From contig VHZZ01000288.1 in assembly GCA_009801015.1 (NCBI GenBank), forward strand, positions 93,401 through 134,723: a stretch of 41,323 nucleotides of DNA, given 5' to 3'. The notes beneath the pieces were generated by a model. That model was given only the letters and a program-made list of their open reading frames with translations. It had not been told where the DNA came from and searched no databases. The position numbers and the translations under genes were made by a program. Positions within the stretch are counted from its first letter, which is position 1. Every line of letters starts with the position of its first letter. Source of the stretch: Silene noctiflora (lineage: Eukaryota > Streptophyta > Magnoliopsida > Caryophyllales > Caryophyllaceae). Shown in pieces: positions 11,096-28,198 of the stretch.

Positions 11096-11126
11096 ACCCG
11101 TGCAATTTGCACGGGTTTAAGACTAG
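11096..11126 (+). mobile_element. Candidate Helitron 3' terminus
   Basis: A perfect 9-bp stem ACCCGTGCA/TGCACGGGT with a 3-nt loop is followed by TTAAGA and then CTAG (11123-11126). A hairpin a few bases upstream of a CTRR end is the Helitron 3' signature. The next base is G and not the usual T, and I cannot find the TC 5' end, so this may be a relic or a look-alike. Confidence 0.4.
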
Positions 11127-14066
11127 GTAGTAATGTAATTAATCCGAGTTAAACGAGTTTGAGCAAAATTATTACGGAGTAATTAAGAAACAGATTTATG
11201 TAAAATAATCTATTTATCTTGTTTAAGTCGTCATTATAATAACCCTAATTATTTTGAGAAATCGAATGGAAATGAGGTTAAATTTGTACCAAAATATATC
11301 CAATGCCCATGAATAGGAATGCCAAGTTGCCAACCATAGAGTAGGTACACTAGGAAGGTACCATACGTACTCATGTTCCAAAAAACACAGTCACATGCAA
11401 AAATTCGAATGTCATACAAGAATATCGTACACCTTAATCAATAAGATGCCTTAGTTTTAATTTTATCAAAATTATGTTATAGGAGTATTATTTACGGAGA
11501 ATTTATTCAATTCTAATATTCTCACTGGGTAAGGTATACGATGATATGGTACCCCCGATGTACCCAAAAATTCCTCAAGTCACATGTGCAAAGCTGAATA
11601 ATCTGGTGAGTGACACCCTTGCAATTCTTGTACTTGAATAAATGTTTATGCAATCTTCATATGATTGATGCTAATGTCCCCCTACTTTATCTTTAAACTT
11701 CATCATGTGACTATTACATATTATACATTTTCCACAAATTATAGAATAAGACGATTTTAAATCTGAGATGCCTCGTTTTCATAAAAAAAAATTATTCTTT
11801 TAATGCTAATAAATGAGTTATTATTTTATATAATGGATCGTATTATTGTGTGAGACGGTCTCACTAAATAATTGTTGTACATTTGAAAAAGTTAGGAGTA
11901 TATCAAAAGTGATCATGCATACACCACTTTCCTTCCATTTTTGCGGGAACATTGGAAAGTCTAGCTAGGTAATGTTTAATTATAAGTAGATTGTGGATAA
12001 ATTAGCACCACTTTCCTTTCATTCGGTATCGATTCAATGCAATTCTCGACGTAAATTTTGGTGTATGACCCATTGGAAAATTGCTTTTGAAGGAAGAAGA
12101 TGTGTACACAACAGTTCCAATGACAAAGTCACTCCGTAACCGGTGTAAAATGTGGGGGAGTAATGATCATAATCGATAGGGGCATGTAAATGAGAGAATA
12201 GTGCAAAACATACATTCTTATTCAAGAAACTCGGAATCGGAGAAAACCAATTATGAATTGGCTTTTATTTAGTTCAATAAACATTTTAAATTATGTATCT
12301 ATCAGCTAATCATAACTGATAAAGTCAAACAAACATTAGCAATACTTTATACTACTTGTGACTTTAATTTGAACCCGTTAATGTCAAAATTACCCTTCTG
12401 ACAAAAATTTAGGATAAAAATTAGTAAGCATATTGGCAACAATTTTTTTTAAAAAAAAAAAGAAAAAAGAAAAAAAAAACATTGCAAGACGTGTGGTAAG
12501 AGGGTAAGCACTTTAGGCCCTAAGGTTTTTGTATGGGATGTTTTGTAGAATTTGAAGTGTTGGGCTGATGGGCTCTCTTAGCACTTTAGAGCTTTTGTTG
12601 TTGGGCTTCTGGGTTTTATGAGCAAGTGAGCTCAACCCACCAAGGCCTCTATTATAGCCTCTATCTTGAGAATTCTAAAATCTCTTCCGCTTTCTTGCCG
12701 GTGGCAGATTTACCTCGTCTATGGACTTTGAATCTTTGGATCTTGTAAATTACATGATCGAGTCGAGGTATTTGGGATAGATGCTGGTCGAGGTTGATGT
12801 GAATTTTGTGGTTTATAGAGAAGCTTGAAGATAGACAGTGTCGAAATTAGGATTTACAGTAATGGATGAATTATCATTTGCGCTCCTGACCGTTCTTCCG
12901 GACATAGTAACTAATTCGTGAACGTGAAATAGTTGAAAATATCGTGAAAATTGGTGTACTCTGACAAAGAAACTGAATTGTCTAAGGAATTTTCTTCATC
13001 TAATACGTAGTTCATAGTATGCGCCATGTCGTGCGGTTTAATTTTCTTATAATACAGGACATTAATTCGACGTTTAAACAAAGTCTGTCGAAGTCATTAT
13101 TAAATGACACTAGTCTATTATTAGCAAGAACTCGAATAATTTTATATGAATAATATTATATACATAATTGAATGAGTAAATTTTAACTAATTGACATGGT
13201 AAGTAAGTGTGAATGCAATTATGCAAATATGCAATCCATGAATCATGCCTTTTACCAATCATTCGCAACAAGAAGACAAAATTTTGACTTTTATTTGATT
13301 GTGTTGCTCCTCCAACAACTAAGCTCAAATGAGTATACAAATCTCCTTGGAGATAGATGAATATGTCATGTGAAAGTTGATAGTTTGATGAGGTCTAATA
13401 ATACTTTGAAAATATAGTTAGTTTTCCTTAACGCGAAGGTATCGCCAATTTTAATATTAAAACAAGATAAATAATTGAGTATTTAAGATAAGTATTTTAC
13501 TTTTTTTGTGTGTTTTATACTTTTATCTTATTCACTAGTATAGATCTCGTATTATAGTACGGTATTTGTAGAAAATTGTGTTAGAAAAAATTGTAATTAA
13601 AATGTTACTATTAATCATTTTACATTTAATAAATCTACTATTTATAAATTTTGTATTAATATGGTTAGACGGTATTTTTTAGATTGATTTATAAAGGGGC
13701 ATTTTAAATAAAATTATCTTCATAGATCTAACTTTACTTTTAACTTAATGTTATAATGTACTAAATATAATATTAGTAAGAGGTAGAAAATAAGGTTACT
13801 ACCATCTAACGATGCTTTAAGTTAAGTTAGTGCTCGTTTGGTTTATTTTACTTGTAATAAGAAAATACATAAATATTTTTACATTCCTTGCAAAAATACT
13901 CCACACTCCATATTACTCAAGTAAAAAAACAAATATTCCATATGTAATCTTATCCTTACATTTTCACAACAAAAACGCTATATGTTGAATGAGAATATTA
14001 GATGTGAGTGTCAGAAATCAACGGAAACTAACAATGTTAATATTAATATTAAATATTAATAACATT

Positions 14067-14256
14067 AATATGCCAGTGTTAGGTGTTACCATATTATCGT
14101 AAATCCGTAATTAGCCTATTTACCATAATTATATAATATGTTAGTGTCAGGTGTTAATTCAGTAAAACTGTAATTACCATATTTAACATATTTATATAAT
14201 ATGCTAGTGCTAGTTATTAATTCACTAAAATCGTAATAATTAACCAAATTAATAGT
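14067..14256. repeat. Degenerate tandem repeat, three units of 58-68 bp
   Basis: Units begin with AATATG at 14067, 14135 and 14198 and share the pattern AATATGNNAGTGNNAG, then TGTAATTA, then TTTA-rich spacer. Copies are diverged but clearly aligned. A short TTAATATTAATATTAA palindromic run precedes them. Confidence 0.6.
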
Positions 14257-15759
14257 GGGTCCACTTTCTTCATTTGTTATTCAATTAGCCAGAAGTCAGA
14301 ACAATTAGTCAGCATGAGAAATGTGAACGGGATTTTTTCAGTTGTATTAATCTTTTAATATATAGGGGATGTTATTTGACTCGTTTTAAATTTAATACAA
14401 ATATGCTTGTTTTAATTAAAATAGAATTTGTTTTGTATGTGTTATGTCAGGAAAACTTGTGAAATTAATTGTAACTTAAGTCAAAATAAGGATTAATTAA
14501 TAAATCAACCATGAGGTGTCCTAAAACTATAAGTATGTTGACTTGCACGTGTAATGATCGATAGCTAATTAAACTATATTTAAATGAGGGGAGGATGTAT
14601 ATATATCTCTTATGATAATCGGTATAATATATTGAATATATTCAACATTTCAACGTAAAAAATTTTGAAATAAGTTTTAAAGTTATTAAAAGACTACTTT
14701 TTTCTTATTTTGATCGAAATTCATCGACGGGTTTTATTAATTTCTCTCTAAATTCGCTTTAGTAAGACCAAGAATGTTCTGATAAATTTCTTCTGACCAA
14801 ATATGTCTACCTAGACGCCCATGAGCTAGTATGAGCTACACTATTTCAACTTTTACGAGCAAAAGAAACATAAATAGTGACAAACTTGGTATTAGTACCG
14901 TTTTTCCAAGTAATTATAAACCACTTCGTCGTAAAGTGATCGTAATCATAGTAACTGTGATGATTCTTATTCTATCGTAAATTCGATTTAACTAATAAAT
15001 CATTTTATATCACGCGTATCCATTTTATTTCTTATAATACTATTTTCTTAATAATTATCAATTCGTCTCTCAAACGACTTACCCAATCAACGATGGTCGA
15101 ATCACCAAATTGAAAGGGAGAGTTTTGACAAGATCTCATAACATGTTGCCTTGCTTCAATAAACAGTGCAAAACCAGCACATAATCGAATATCCAATTGT
15201 CAATTTGCATGAGGTAATCAAATACACACCTCTTTAATTTTGTCTCTTTAATTTTGTAGGTCCAAGAGTACTTGTTTCACCATTTTGTGAAACTAGTACA
15301 TCAACTAAAATTGATTTGTGATTAAAAGGGGAATTAGTAAGATTATGACACTTTTAATCAACTAATTTTATCATTACATCACATCAAACCCAATAATTTG
15401 GAGCTTATTACATAATAATTATTATTATTCCTAATTATTGGTAGTTTAGTTTGCAAACAAGTGGCTTTCACCAAAGGACAATTTTTTTTAATATTGGTGC
15501 TTTCTTCCAATTGGAATTGTGGTTCTTATATGGTTGGGCACTTGGGTGTGGGTCTTGTGGCCTTTTCTTTTGATTGGAAATTTGAAAACAACAACCCATT
15601 TAGCACAATAAAAAGTTAAAGTTAAATTAGATAAGCACGAAATGATAGAATTATCGGGTTTGTTTTCGTGTTTCATTACTTTTATCTTCTCAATTTCTCA
15701 TACGTCATCTATCTATGTCATAAAGAAAAGATAAGGGAACCAGTGCTTGTCACAGACCT

Positions 15760-15990
15760 AGGCTTGGTTAGGGTTGGGCCGAGCCAGTCCAGGGTTAGCT
15801 AGCCCCATAAACCTAAGCCCTTATCTGGCTCATCTCATGCGTAGAGATCGGGGCGGAGGTTTCCTCAAGCTTGGCCTTAACCTGACCCGCTATGTTTATT
15901 TTTTTCCTTTTTTGGTGGACCTAAGTTGGGGAGCCCTAACCAGCCCAATACATTAACGAGTTTGCGCCGGGCTTTGGGGGTGGCAACTTA
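15760..15990. repeat. GC-richer transposon-like island
   Basis: Words such as GGGTTGGGCCGAGCC, GCTAGCCCC, CCTGACCCGC and GCCGGGCTTTGG stand out from the surrounding AT-rich DNA. They recall the GGGTCG-type array at 1-254. A 60-codon open frame across it has no family resemblance and is not called a gene. Confidence 0.4.
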
Positions 15991-17029
15991 AGTTGGTCCT
16001 ATAAAACGGAAGAGAGGGGATGACTCTAATATAGCATAAAAATAAGACAGATGATCCTCGTTCATATGGAACAGAAGAAAGAAAACATATACTCTGTATA
16101 TATGATAATATGAAGTACTTTGTCACATTAAAGTAACTATAAAACCGTTTTTTTTTTATTACATGAATAACTCAACAAATATACATAAACAAATAATGGA
16201 TGAAACATATATATTGTATTAGGATAATTGGTGAATGACAAATATCTTTTGATTCAAGGTGTTTAGGCTTATTTGTACTTGGTCCTCAAAGCTACTATCT
16301 TGTGGATGACTTCTCAACAACTAGATAATACATCTACCAATGCCAAAGGAAGCTACTAATTAAAGACAAGGAAACTTGAGGGAAAAAATGAGTATTTGCT
16401 TATGATTAGAAACAAACTAAATCCAAGAAGAAATGAACTAACCGTAGTGCAATCTAAACACGTAATCATAACAAAACTTTAATACATAAGAAAATAAATT
16501 AACAATTTCATATATATGATACGACTTTCATCAAAAACTCACAATTTATAGTTTATACTACTTTTTCGAAAATGTAATATAAAAACGTAGACGTTTTATG
16601 ATAATCATTTTTACAGTAATTAGGGTATAATTAATTTAAATTTTAAATAAGAATAATTGAGAAGTTCTAGAACTTATTTTTCGAAATATTTAGTAGAAAA
16701 TCACCAAAAAGATTTATATACATAAAAGGTGACATGTCGCACCTAAAACAACCGTTGATCCAAAGCAACATCTCCCACCAACAATACCAATCACTTTCTT
16801 TTGATCAGCCGACAATCACATTTTACATACTCTTATAATCCTACCCGTCAAGACAATATCAACCATTCCATTATTTTACCCTATAATAAAGTCTTTTTAT
16901 AATAGAAATATATAAATTACACGATTTCTTACTTCAAACGGATATATTTGTCTTAAATAAGTAACGGGTTAAATAATAGATATGGAGTAGATGATAAAAA
17001 AGCATAATGTTTAAGGCTTTATGTTTTTT

Positions 17030-17150
17030 CGGCTGAATTGAAATGAATTTAATGGAACTGAAATGAATTGAACTTAATTGAAGTAAAAGTTAATTTGTGA
17101 AGAAATGAACTGAATAGAGCTGAACTGAACGAAAATGAACTGAAATTATG
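17030..17150. repeat. CTGAA/ATGAA-rich simple-sequence patch
   Basis: Repeated ACTGAAATGAATTGAA, GAACTGAAC and similar pentamer-based words give a low-complexity region of about 120 bp. It is probably transposon-derived and has no coding potential. Confidence 0.55.
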
Positions 17151-17837
17151 TAAAAAAGAACCAGACCTAAGGAACGACAAACTCTTATCTCATCTATCTA
17201 TATGAGATAGTTATTTATTTGTAAAACGAATAATGCCGTTTTAAGAGAGACCAACGTAACTATAATTATTATCGAGTTCGTTTCTAGTTAGGTACTATTT
17301 CAATGGTTGACGAATAAGATATTTTTGTATGTATAAATTTAGCACACGTCATTGGAGTCACGTTTATCTTGAGCTTTTTATATCTCATTTATGCTTAGTC
17401 ATCCTAAAAAATCTCACATTTAGAGTTTGTTAGTTGTGTTTATCACGTCAAAATATATGAAATAAAAATTCACATGAGTTGTAAATGTTGAAGTTGTTTA
17501 ATTTAGTTGACATAAATTTGTGATTTGAAATAATGTAAGGATTACAAAGAAAATTATTCTTTTACAAAATATTTTGTTTAAGATAATTTATTGTAAGATA
17601 ATTTAACAATATTAAGAAAAATGGTAGAAAATGTAGTATAATATATATAAATGATATAAAAAGGTTATTAATAAAAATAGTCACAACTAAAATTAAAAAT
17701 TGAAACAAAAATGCTAATCACGAAAACAGATATATTACAAAATAAAAGAGTCCATTCAAAACACGGTTAACAATAAGAGTATGTACTCTGAAAGTCAGTC
17801 TCACAATAAATATATTATTATGATATCATTTTATAAT

Positions 17838-18097
17838 TTAAAAATGGTAAAAAAAATGTAATAAAATAGTACAAATCACAATTATGTGCTTATTATGAAA
17901 AAAGTACTCCGTATAAAATTAAATAGTCATTTTGAATAACGATCAACAATAAAATGCTCCCAAAATGTATATAAAGGTGTACGTAAAAATGGTATCTCAA
18001 TAACAATAAAATAAAATTATACATCTAAATGTATAATAAAATGATACAAAAATGTATATATCTTTCCTAAGCGTTTTAAAGTTTATGAGTTATATTC
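17838..18097. repeat. Tandem repeat unit, copy 1 (split by the MULE)
   Basis: This segment (ATGTAATAAAATAGTACAAA, AAAGTACTCCGTATAAAATT, TATACATCTAAATGTATAAT, then AGCGTTTTAAAGTTTATGAG) aligns closely with 19961-20190. Its missing tail (TTTGGCATTAATACTCAAAT and onward) reappears at 19904-19960, on the other side of the inserted element. A more degenerate third unit can be sensed at about 17690-17830. Confidence 0.75.
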
Positions 18098-18229
18098 CAG
18101 TTCACGGACTATACAACCGGATGTACAATGCTATTGTATATCCAAGGTTATTTTAGTCCTTTTCCTATTAATTTTGCAAATGAAAAAAAAAAGTTACGTA
18201 ATCTAATTTCAATCCAATTCTCCTTCTCT

Positions 18230-18230
18230 N
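18230..18230. other. Single ambiguous base (N)
   Basis: One undetermined base inside a pyrimidine-rich tract upstream of the FAR1-domain reading frame. It probably marks low assembly confidence around this element. Confidence 0.99.
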
Positions 18231-18383
18231 TTTAACTGCTTCCATATTTCTCTAACTCCTCTCAATCTTCCTCCATCATCCAGTAATAATCTCGTATTCT
18301 TTATTAAATTATTATATCAATCATTATATCTCTCTTTATTCAATCAGAATCAATAAGAATTTAATCAGTTTTTACCATCAACG

Positions 18384-19801
18384 ATGGACGAATCTTCGAT
18401 GGCGGATGAAACATCAAATGTATCATCAACAATGGAATATGAAACTTTGAAGGAGCATGACACTTCAATGAAAACTGAAACATTTACCTTTGAACCAATG
18501 GTTTTGGAAAGACAATTACATGTTACGCCTTCNNNNNNNNNNNNNNNNNNNNNNNNNNNNNNNNNNNNNNNNNNNNNNNNNNNNNNNNNNNNNNNNNNNN
18601 NNNNNNNNNNNNNNNNNNNNNNNNNNNNNNNNNNNNNNNNNNNNNNNNNNNNNNNNNNNNNNNNNNNNNNNNNNNNNNNNNNNNNNNNNNNNNNNNNNNN
18701 NNNNNNNNNNNNNNNNNNNNNNNNNNNNNNNNNNNNNNNNNNNNNNNNNNNNNNNNNNNNNNNNNNNNNNNNNNNNNNNNNNNNNNNNNNNNNNNNNNNN
18801 NNNNNNNNNNNNNNNNNNNNNNNNNNNNNNNNNNNNNNNNNNNNNNNNNNNNNNNNNNNNNNNNNNNNNNNNNNNNNNNNNNNNNNNNNNNNNNNNNNNN
18901 NNNNNNNNNNNNNNNNNNNNNNNNNNNNNNNNNNNNNNNNNNNNNNNNNNNNNNNNNNNNNNNNNNNNNNNNNNNNNNNNNNNNNNNNNNNNNNNNNNNN
19001 NNNNNNNNNNNNNNNNNNNNNNNNNNNNNNNNNNNNNNNNNNNNNNNNNNNNNNNNNNNNNNNNNNNNNNNNNNNNNNNNNNNNNNNNNNNNNNNNNNNN
19101 NNNNNNNNNNNNNNNNNNNNNNNNNNNNNNNNNNNNNNNNNNNNNNNNNNNNNNNNNNNNNNNNNNNNNNNNNNNNNNNNNNNNNNNNNNNNNNNNNNNN
19201 NNNNNNNNNNNNNNNNNNNNNNNNNNNNNNNNNNNNNNNNNNNNNNNNNNNNNNNNNNNNNNNNNNNNNNNNNNNNNNNNNNNNNNNNNNNNNNNNNNNN
19301 NNNNNNNNNNNNNNNNNNNNNNNNNNNNNNNNNNNNNNNNNNNNNNNNNNNNNNNNNNNNNNNNNNNNNNNNNNNNNNNNNNNNNNNNNNNNNNNNNNNN
19401 NNNNNNNNNNNNNNNNNNNNNNNNNNNNNNNNNNNNNNNNNNNNNNNNNNNNNNNNNNNNNNNNNNNNNNNNNNNNNNNNNNNNNNNNNNNNNNNNNTTA
19501 TCGTAGATATTCATTTGTTAAGTGTTTTGGAGTAAGAAAATCTAATATGAGGAAAACTAATAAAGGTGATGTTATCCGAAGAGAGTTTTGTTGTTTTAAA
19601 CAGAGTTCTAAGTCCGATAAGGGAGTTGTGGGTAAAAAGTACACAAAGTTGGATCGGAGGACTGGTTATAAGGCAATGATGTTTTTAAAAATTATTAATG
19701 GTGAATATGAGTGTGTACGACATGATATGATTCATAATCATGAGTTTTGTCATCCTAATGAAGTTCACCGTTTAAGATGTCACAAAGGGTTTAAGTTGTA
19801 G
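18384..19801 (+). CDS. FAR1/FHY3-like DNA-binding-domain protein inside a MULE (gapped)
   Basis: Before the gap, an ATG at 18384 opens a frame with an acidic, Ser/Thr/Glu-rich N-terminus (starts MDESSMADETSNVSS), as in FAR1-related proteins. After the gap, from 19499, a frame reads YRRYSFVKCFGVRKSN, continues with RREFCCFK and closes with the His pair of IHNHEF. This is the WRKY/GCM1-like zinc fold of FAR1 domains (FGVRKS, CxxxK, HNHE). It stops at TAG 19799-19801, directly after the domain, so the MULE transposase and SWIM regions of full-length FAR1/FHY3 (700-800 aa) are absent. The two parts are in different frames across the gap; an intron or an inexact gap length could explain that. FAR1 family proteins descend from MULE transposases and act as transcription factors. 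Whether this copy is expressed is unknown. Confidence 0.6.
18533..19497. other. Assembly gap (965 N)
   Basis: A continuous run of undetermined bases. It lies wholly inside the MULE-like element and interrupts its gene. The length may be an estimate. Confidence 0.99.
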
Positions 19802-19960
19802 ATTTTTTTTTAATGGGCTATAGATAGTATTATTCATTTTATGGGTCTGATGTACAATGAGCATTGTACATCTGGTTGTAGGATTCTATTTGTGGTTATA
19901 TTCTAATCGTTTGGCATTAATACTCAAATTTAACCGAGTTTATATGTATTATTTTTTAAA

Positions 19961-20260
19961 TTTTTAAAAAATGTAATAAAACAGTACAAATCACGGTTAT
20001 GTGCTTATAATGAAAAAAAGTACTCCGCATGAAATTAAATAGTCATTTTGGATAACAATTAACAATAAAATGCTCACAAAAAGTACAAAGGCGTATGTAA
20101 AAATGATATCTCAATAACAAATAAATTATACATCTAAATGTATAATAAAACGATACAATGTATCTTTTTTTAGCGTTTTAAAGTTTGAATTATATTCTAA
20201 TCATTTGGCATTAATACTTAAATTTAACTGAGTTTATATGTATTATTTTTAAAATTTTTA
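19961..20260. repeat. Tandem repeat unit, copy 2 (intact)
   Basis: This is an intact counterpart of 17838-18097 plus 19904-19960. It ends with AATTATATTCTAATCATTTG, TTAATACTTAAATTTAACTG and a TTTATATGTATTATTTTT tail. It serves as the empty-site reference that fixes the MULE insertion point. The following 20260-20375 (AAAACTCA-like and CTTGAAAACTACAAC words) resembles the 3' half of the MITE at 9355-9721. Confidence 0.7.
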
Positions 20261-20375
20261 AGCCTGATATTTATATAAGCGAGTTCAAAAGTTTTATATT
20301 AAAATTCATAAATTTTAAAACATTATCATTATAAAGCTTGAAAACTACAACACCAGTGTCCACTTATACAAATTT

Positions 20376-21215
20376 ATGAACTGGTGATAAACCTTTAAAA
20401 CCATAAAATGTAATTTAGACACTCTCAATTTATTCTCTTCTTTATTTACTTCCATTTCCTTTTAACGGTCCTGATTATAATTTTAAACGATTTAATGGTG
20501 TAAGTGATTAATGAGATGAGTAAATAATAATAATTTAAAATAATACTCCACATAGGATTATGAGAAGAAATGAATAAGAAATGGAGAGAAAAAAATGGAG
20601 AATATTCTCATCCCACAAAATAATAACAAAAATGAGTAATTATGATTTATGATACTCCGCAAATCATTAACTTAGCGAAAAACCGTCTTACCAAAATATA
20701 TTTGTCTATAAAATGAGACATCCTACCATTTTCATATCTCTTTCCTCTCATCTTTCCCACCTTCCTCTCATTTCCTTCTCAATCCTTCTCTCTCTTCTGC
20801 AACCAACCCTCCATTTTTACCTCTCTCCTTAAACTTTTTCTACACCTTTCTTCCATTTTTACCTTCATAATTAGGTTAGAAAAAGTTGAAGGAGAGCATA
20901 TTAATCATTAATCAAATTACACAAGGGTAAAAGTGGAAGAAGAGATCTAGGGTTGGGTAATTTTATGAGAAAAATTGATCAAGGAAGGTGTTATATCAAC
21001 TTGAGTTTAGTGTTTTTTGAATTTAATTGTATGTTTTCGGACTATTCTTCCCTTGTTATTAGACGAGGTTCTCGTTGGGGTAAATGCGGTTAATTTCATA
21101 AATTTTGAATTTTACTGAAAAAAATTTCATAAAAAAAATTGGATTTTGAGAAAACCCCATTTTATAATTTGGAATTATATTTCTGGGTTTTGAATTTTGT
21201 AGTCTGTAGTTGAAG
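20376..21215 (+). promoter_or_regulatory. Presumed promoter and 5' UTR of the MAP kinase gene
   Basis: The region is AT-rich to about 20700. A strongly pyrimidine-rich stretch follows at about 20730-20865 (repeated CTCTCAT, TTCCTTCTC, CTTCTCTCTC), the kind of C/T patch common near plant transcription starts. The start codon follows at 21216. No unique TATA box can be chosen, and a leader intron is possible but not demonstrated. Confidence 0.45.
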
Positions 21216-27523
<6,308 letters not shown>

Positions 27524-28198
27524 ATAATGGCTCACATGTTTCTTCTCATCATATTTTGATGAGCTGGGTTTCGGAATCCTTGTTGGTCGTTGCTTGGGCT
27601 CTCGCCTTACTTGAGCTCACTAGTTATGCCTAGGGAACTGTGTATCTCATCATATTGGCATTCAAGTTGTACTTTGCTGGTAGTTTCTAGATTGTTAATT
27701 CTCGTCTTATATTTGTGGCTTAAGAATAGTCGATAGTTCCAAGTAAATAAATAGAGCAATGCAATTTCTGATTCAATCTACTATGTTGGGAGTAGTATAC
27801 CAGCCTCGATTTATTCTGAATAATTTGTCTGTGTAGTCATTTAACGTCTAATTATGATCGAGAAAGCATACTAAAATCAAACAATTAACTAAGCACACGG
27901 TACTTGTAAAATGGCGAAAACAACATCAAACAATTATTTACGATTAGATTCCGCAAAATGAGAGATTGTTCCCGAATGATATTAAAGTCTCGGTATCAAC
28001 CTTTCACACAAAATGAGCACTCTATACATTGTATAAAGCCTACATAATGATTAGAACTAATACTTCTAGTATTAAAACTAACTACAACTCGATGACGCAA
28101 TATCGCTACCATTAAAATTCAAGCAAACAATGTGTCTAAAACAAAAAGTTCCCTATATCCCACAAAATACAAGCTCCTCCCCTTGAAATTCAGCATCT
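27524..28198. other. Convergent intergenic region, MAP kinase and PHD gene
   Basis: 675 bp between two stop codons on opposite strands, expected to hold both 3' UTRs. Nothing coding. Just beyond its right edge, a short direct repeat (ACTTAAGCGGTTTTTCTAAA with ATGTGC) at about 28285-28310 and 28350-28375 lies inside the PHD gene intron. Confidence 0.6.

Larger units (their letters stand above)
8550..18097. other. Gene-poor AT-rich intergenic tract
   Basis: About 9.5 kb with no coding exon that I can support; open frames here are short, lack family motifs and have no splice-linked partners. The first few hundred bases should include the kinase promoter. Discernible items are listed separately: a MULE-type MITE at 9355-9721, a Helitron-like hairpin end at 11096-11126, a degenerate minisatellite at 14067-14256, a GC-richer island at 15760-15990, a CTGAA-rich patch at 17030-17150 and an old tandem repeat from about 17690. 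Partially repeated words (ATGGGTCAAAATTT near 10507 and 10588) suggest further decayed transposons. Confidence 0.7.
18098..19894 (+). mobile_element. MULE-like element carrying a FAR1-domain gene
   Basis: The boundaries are set by perfect 9-bp direct repeats GTTATATTC at 18089-18097 and 19895-19903. Just inside are inverted repeats: ACAACCGGATGTACAATGCT near the left end, and the complement of ACAACCAGATGTACAATGCT near the right end; the outermost ~14 bp are poorly matched. The inserted DNA splits an older repeat whose intact copy follows at 19961-20260, which shows independently that it is an insertion. The interior encodes an acidic N-terminus and a FAR1-type zinc domain with a stop right after it. 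No transposase catalytic region is visible, although 965 bases are undetermined. Confidence 0.78.

Noticed and set aside
15774-15956. 60-codon frame in the GC-richer island
   Set aside because: It sits in transposon-like DNA and lacks any recognisable motif.
18384-19535. Continuous 330-380-codon frames across the gap
   Set aside because: Most of their length is undetermined bases, so the continuity is an artefact; only the flanking real sequence was used.
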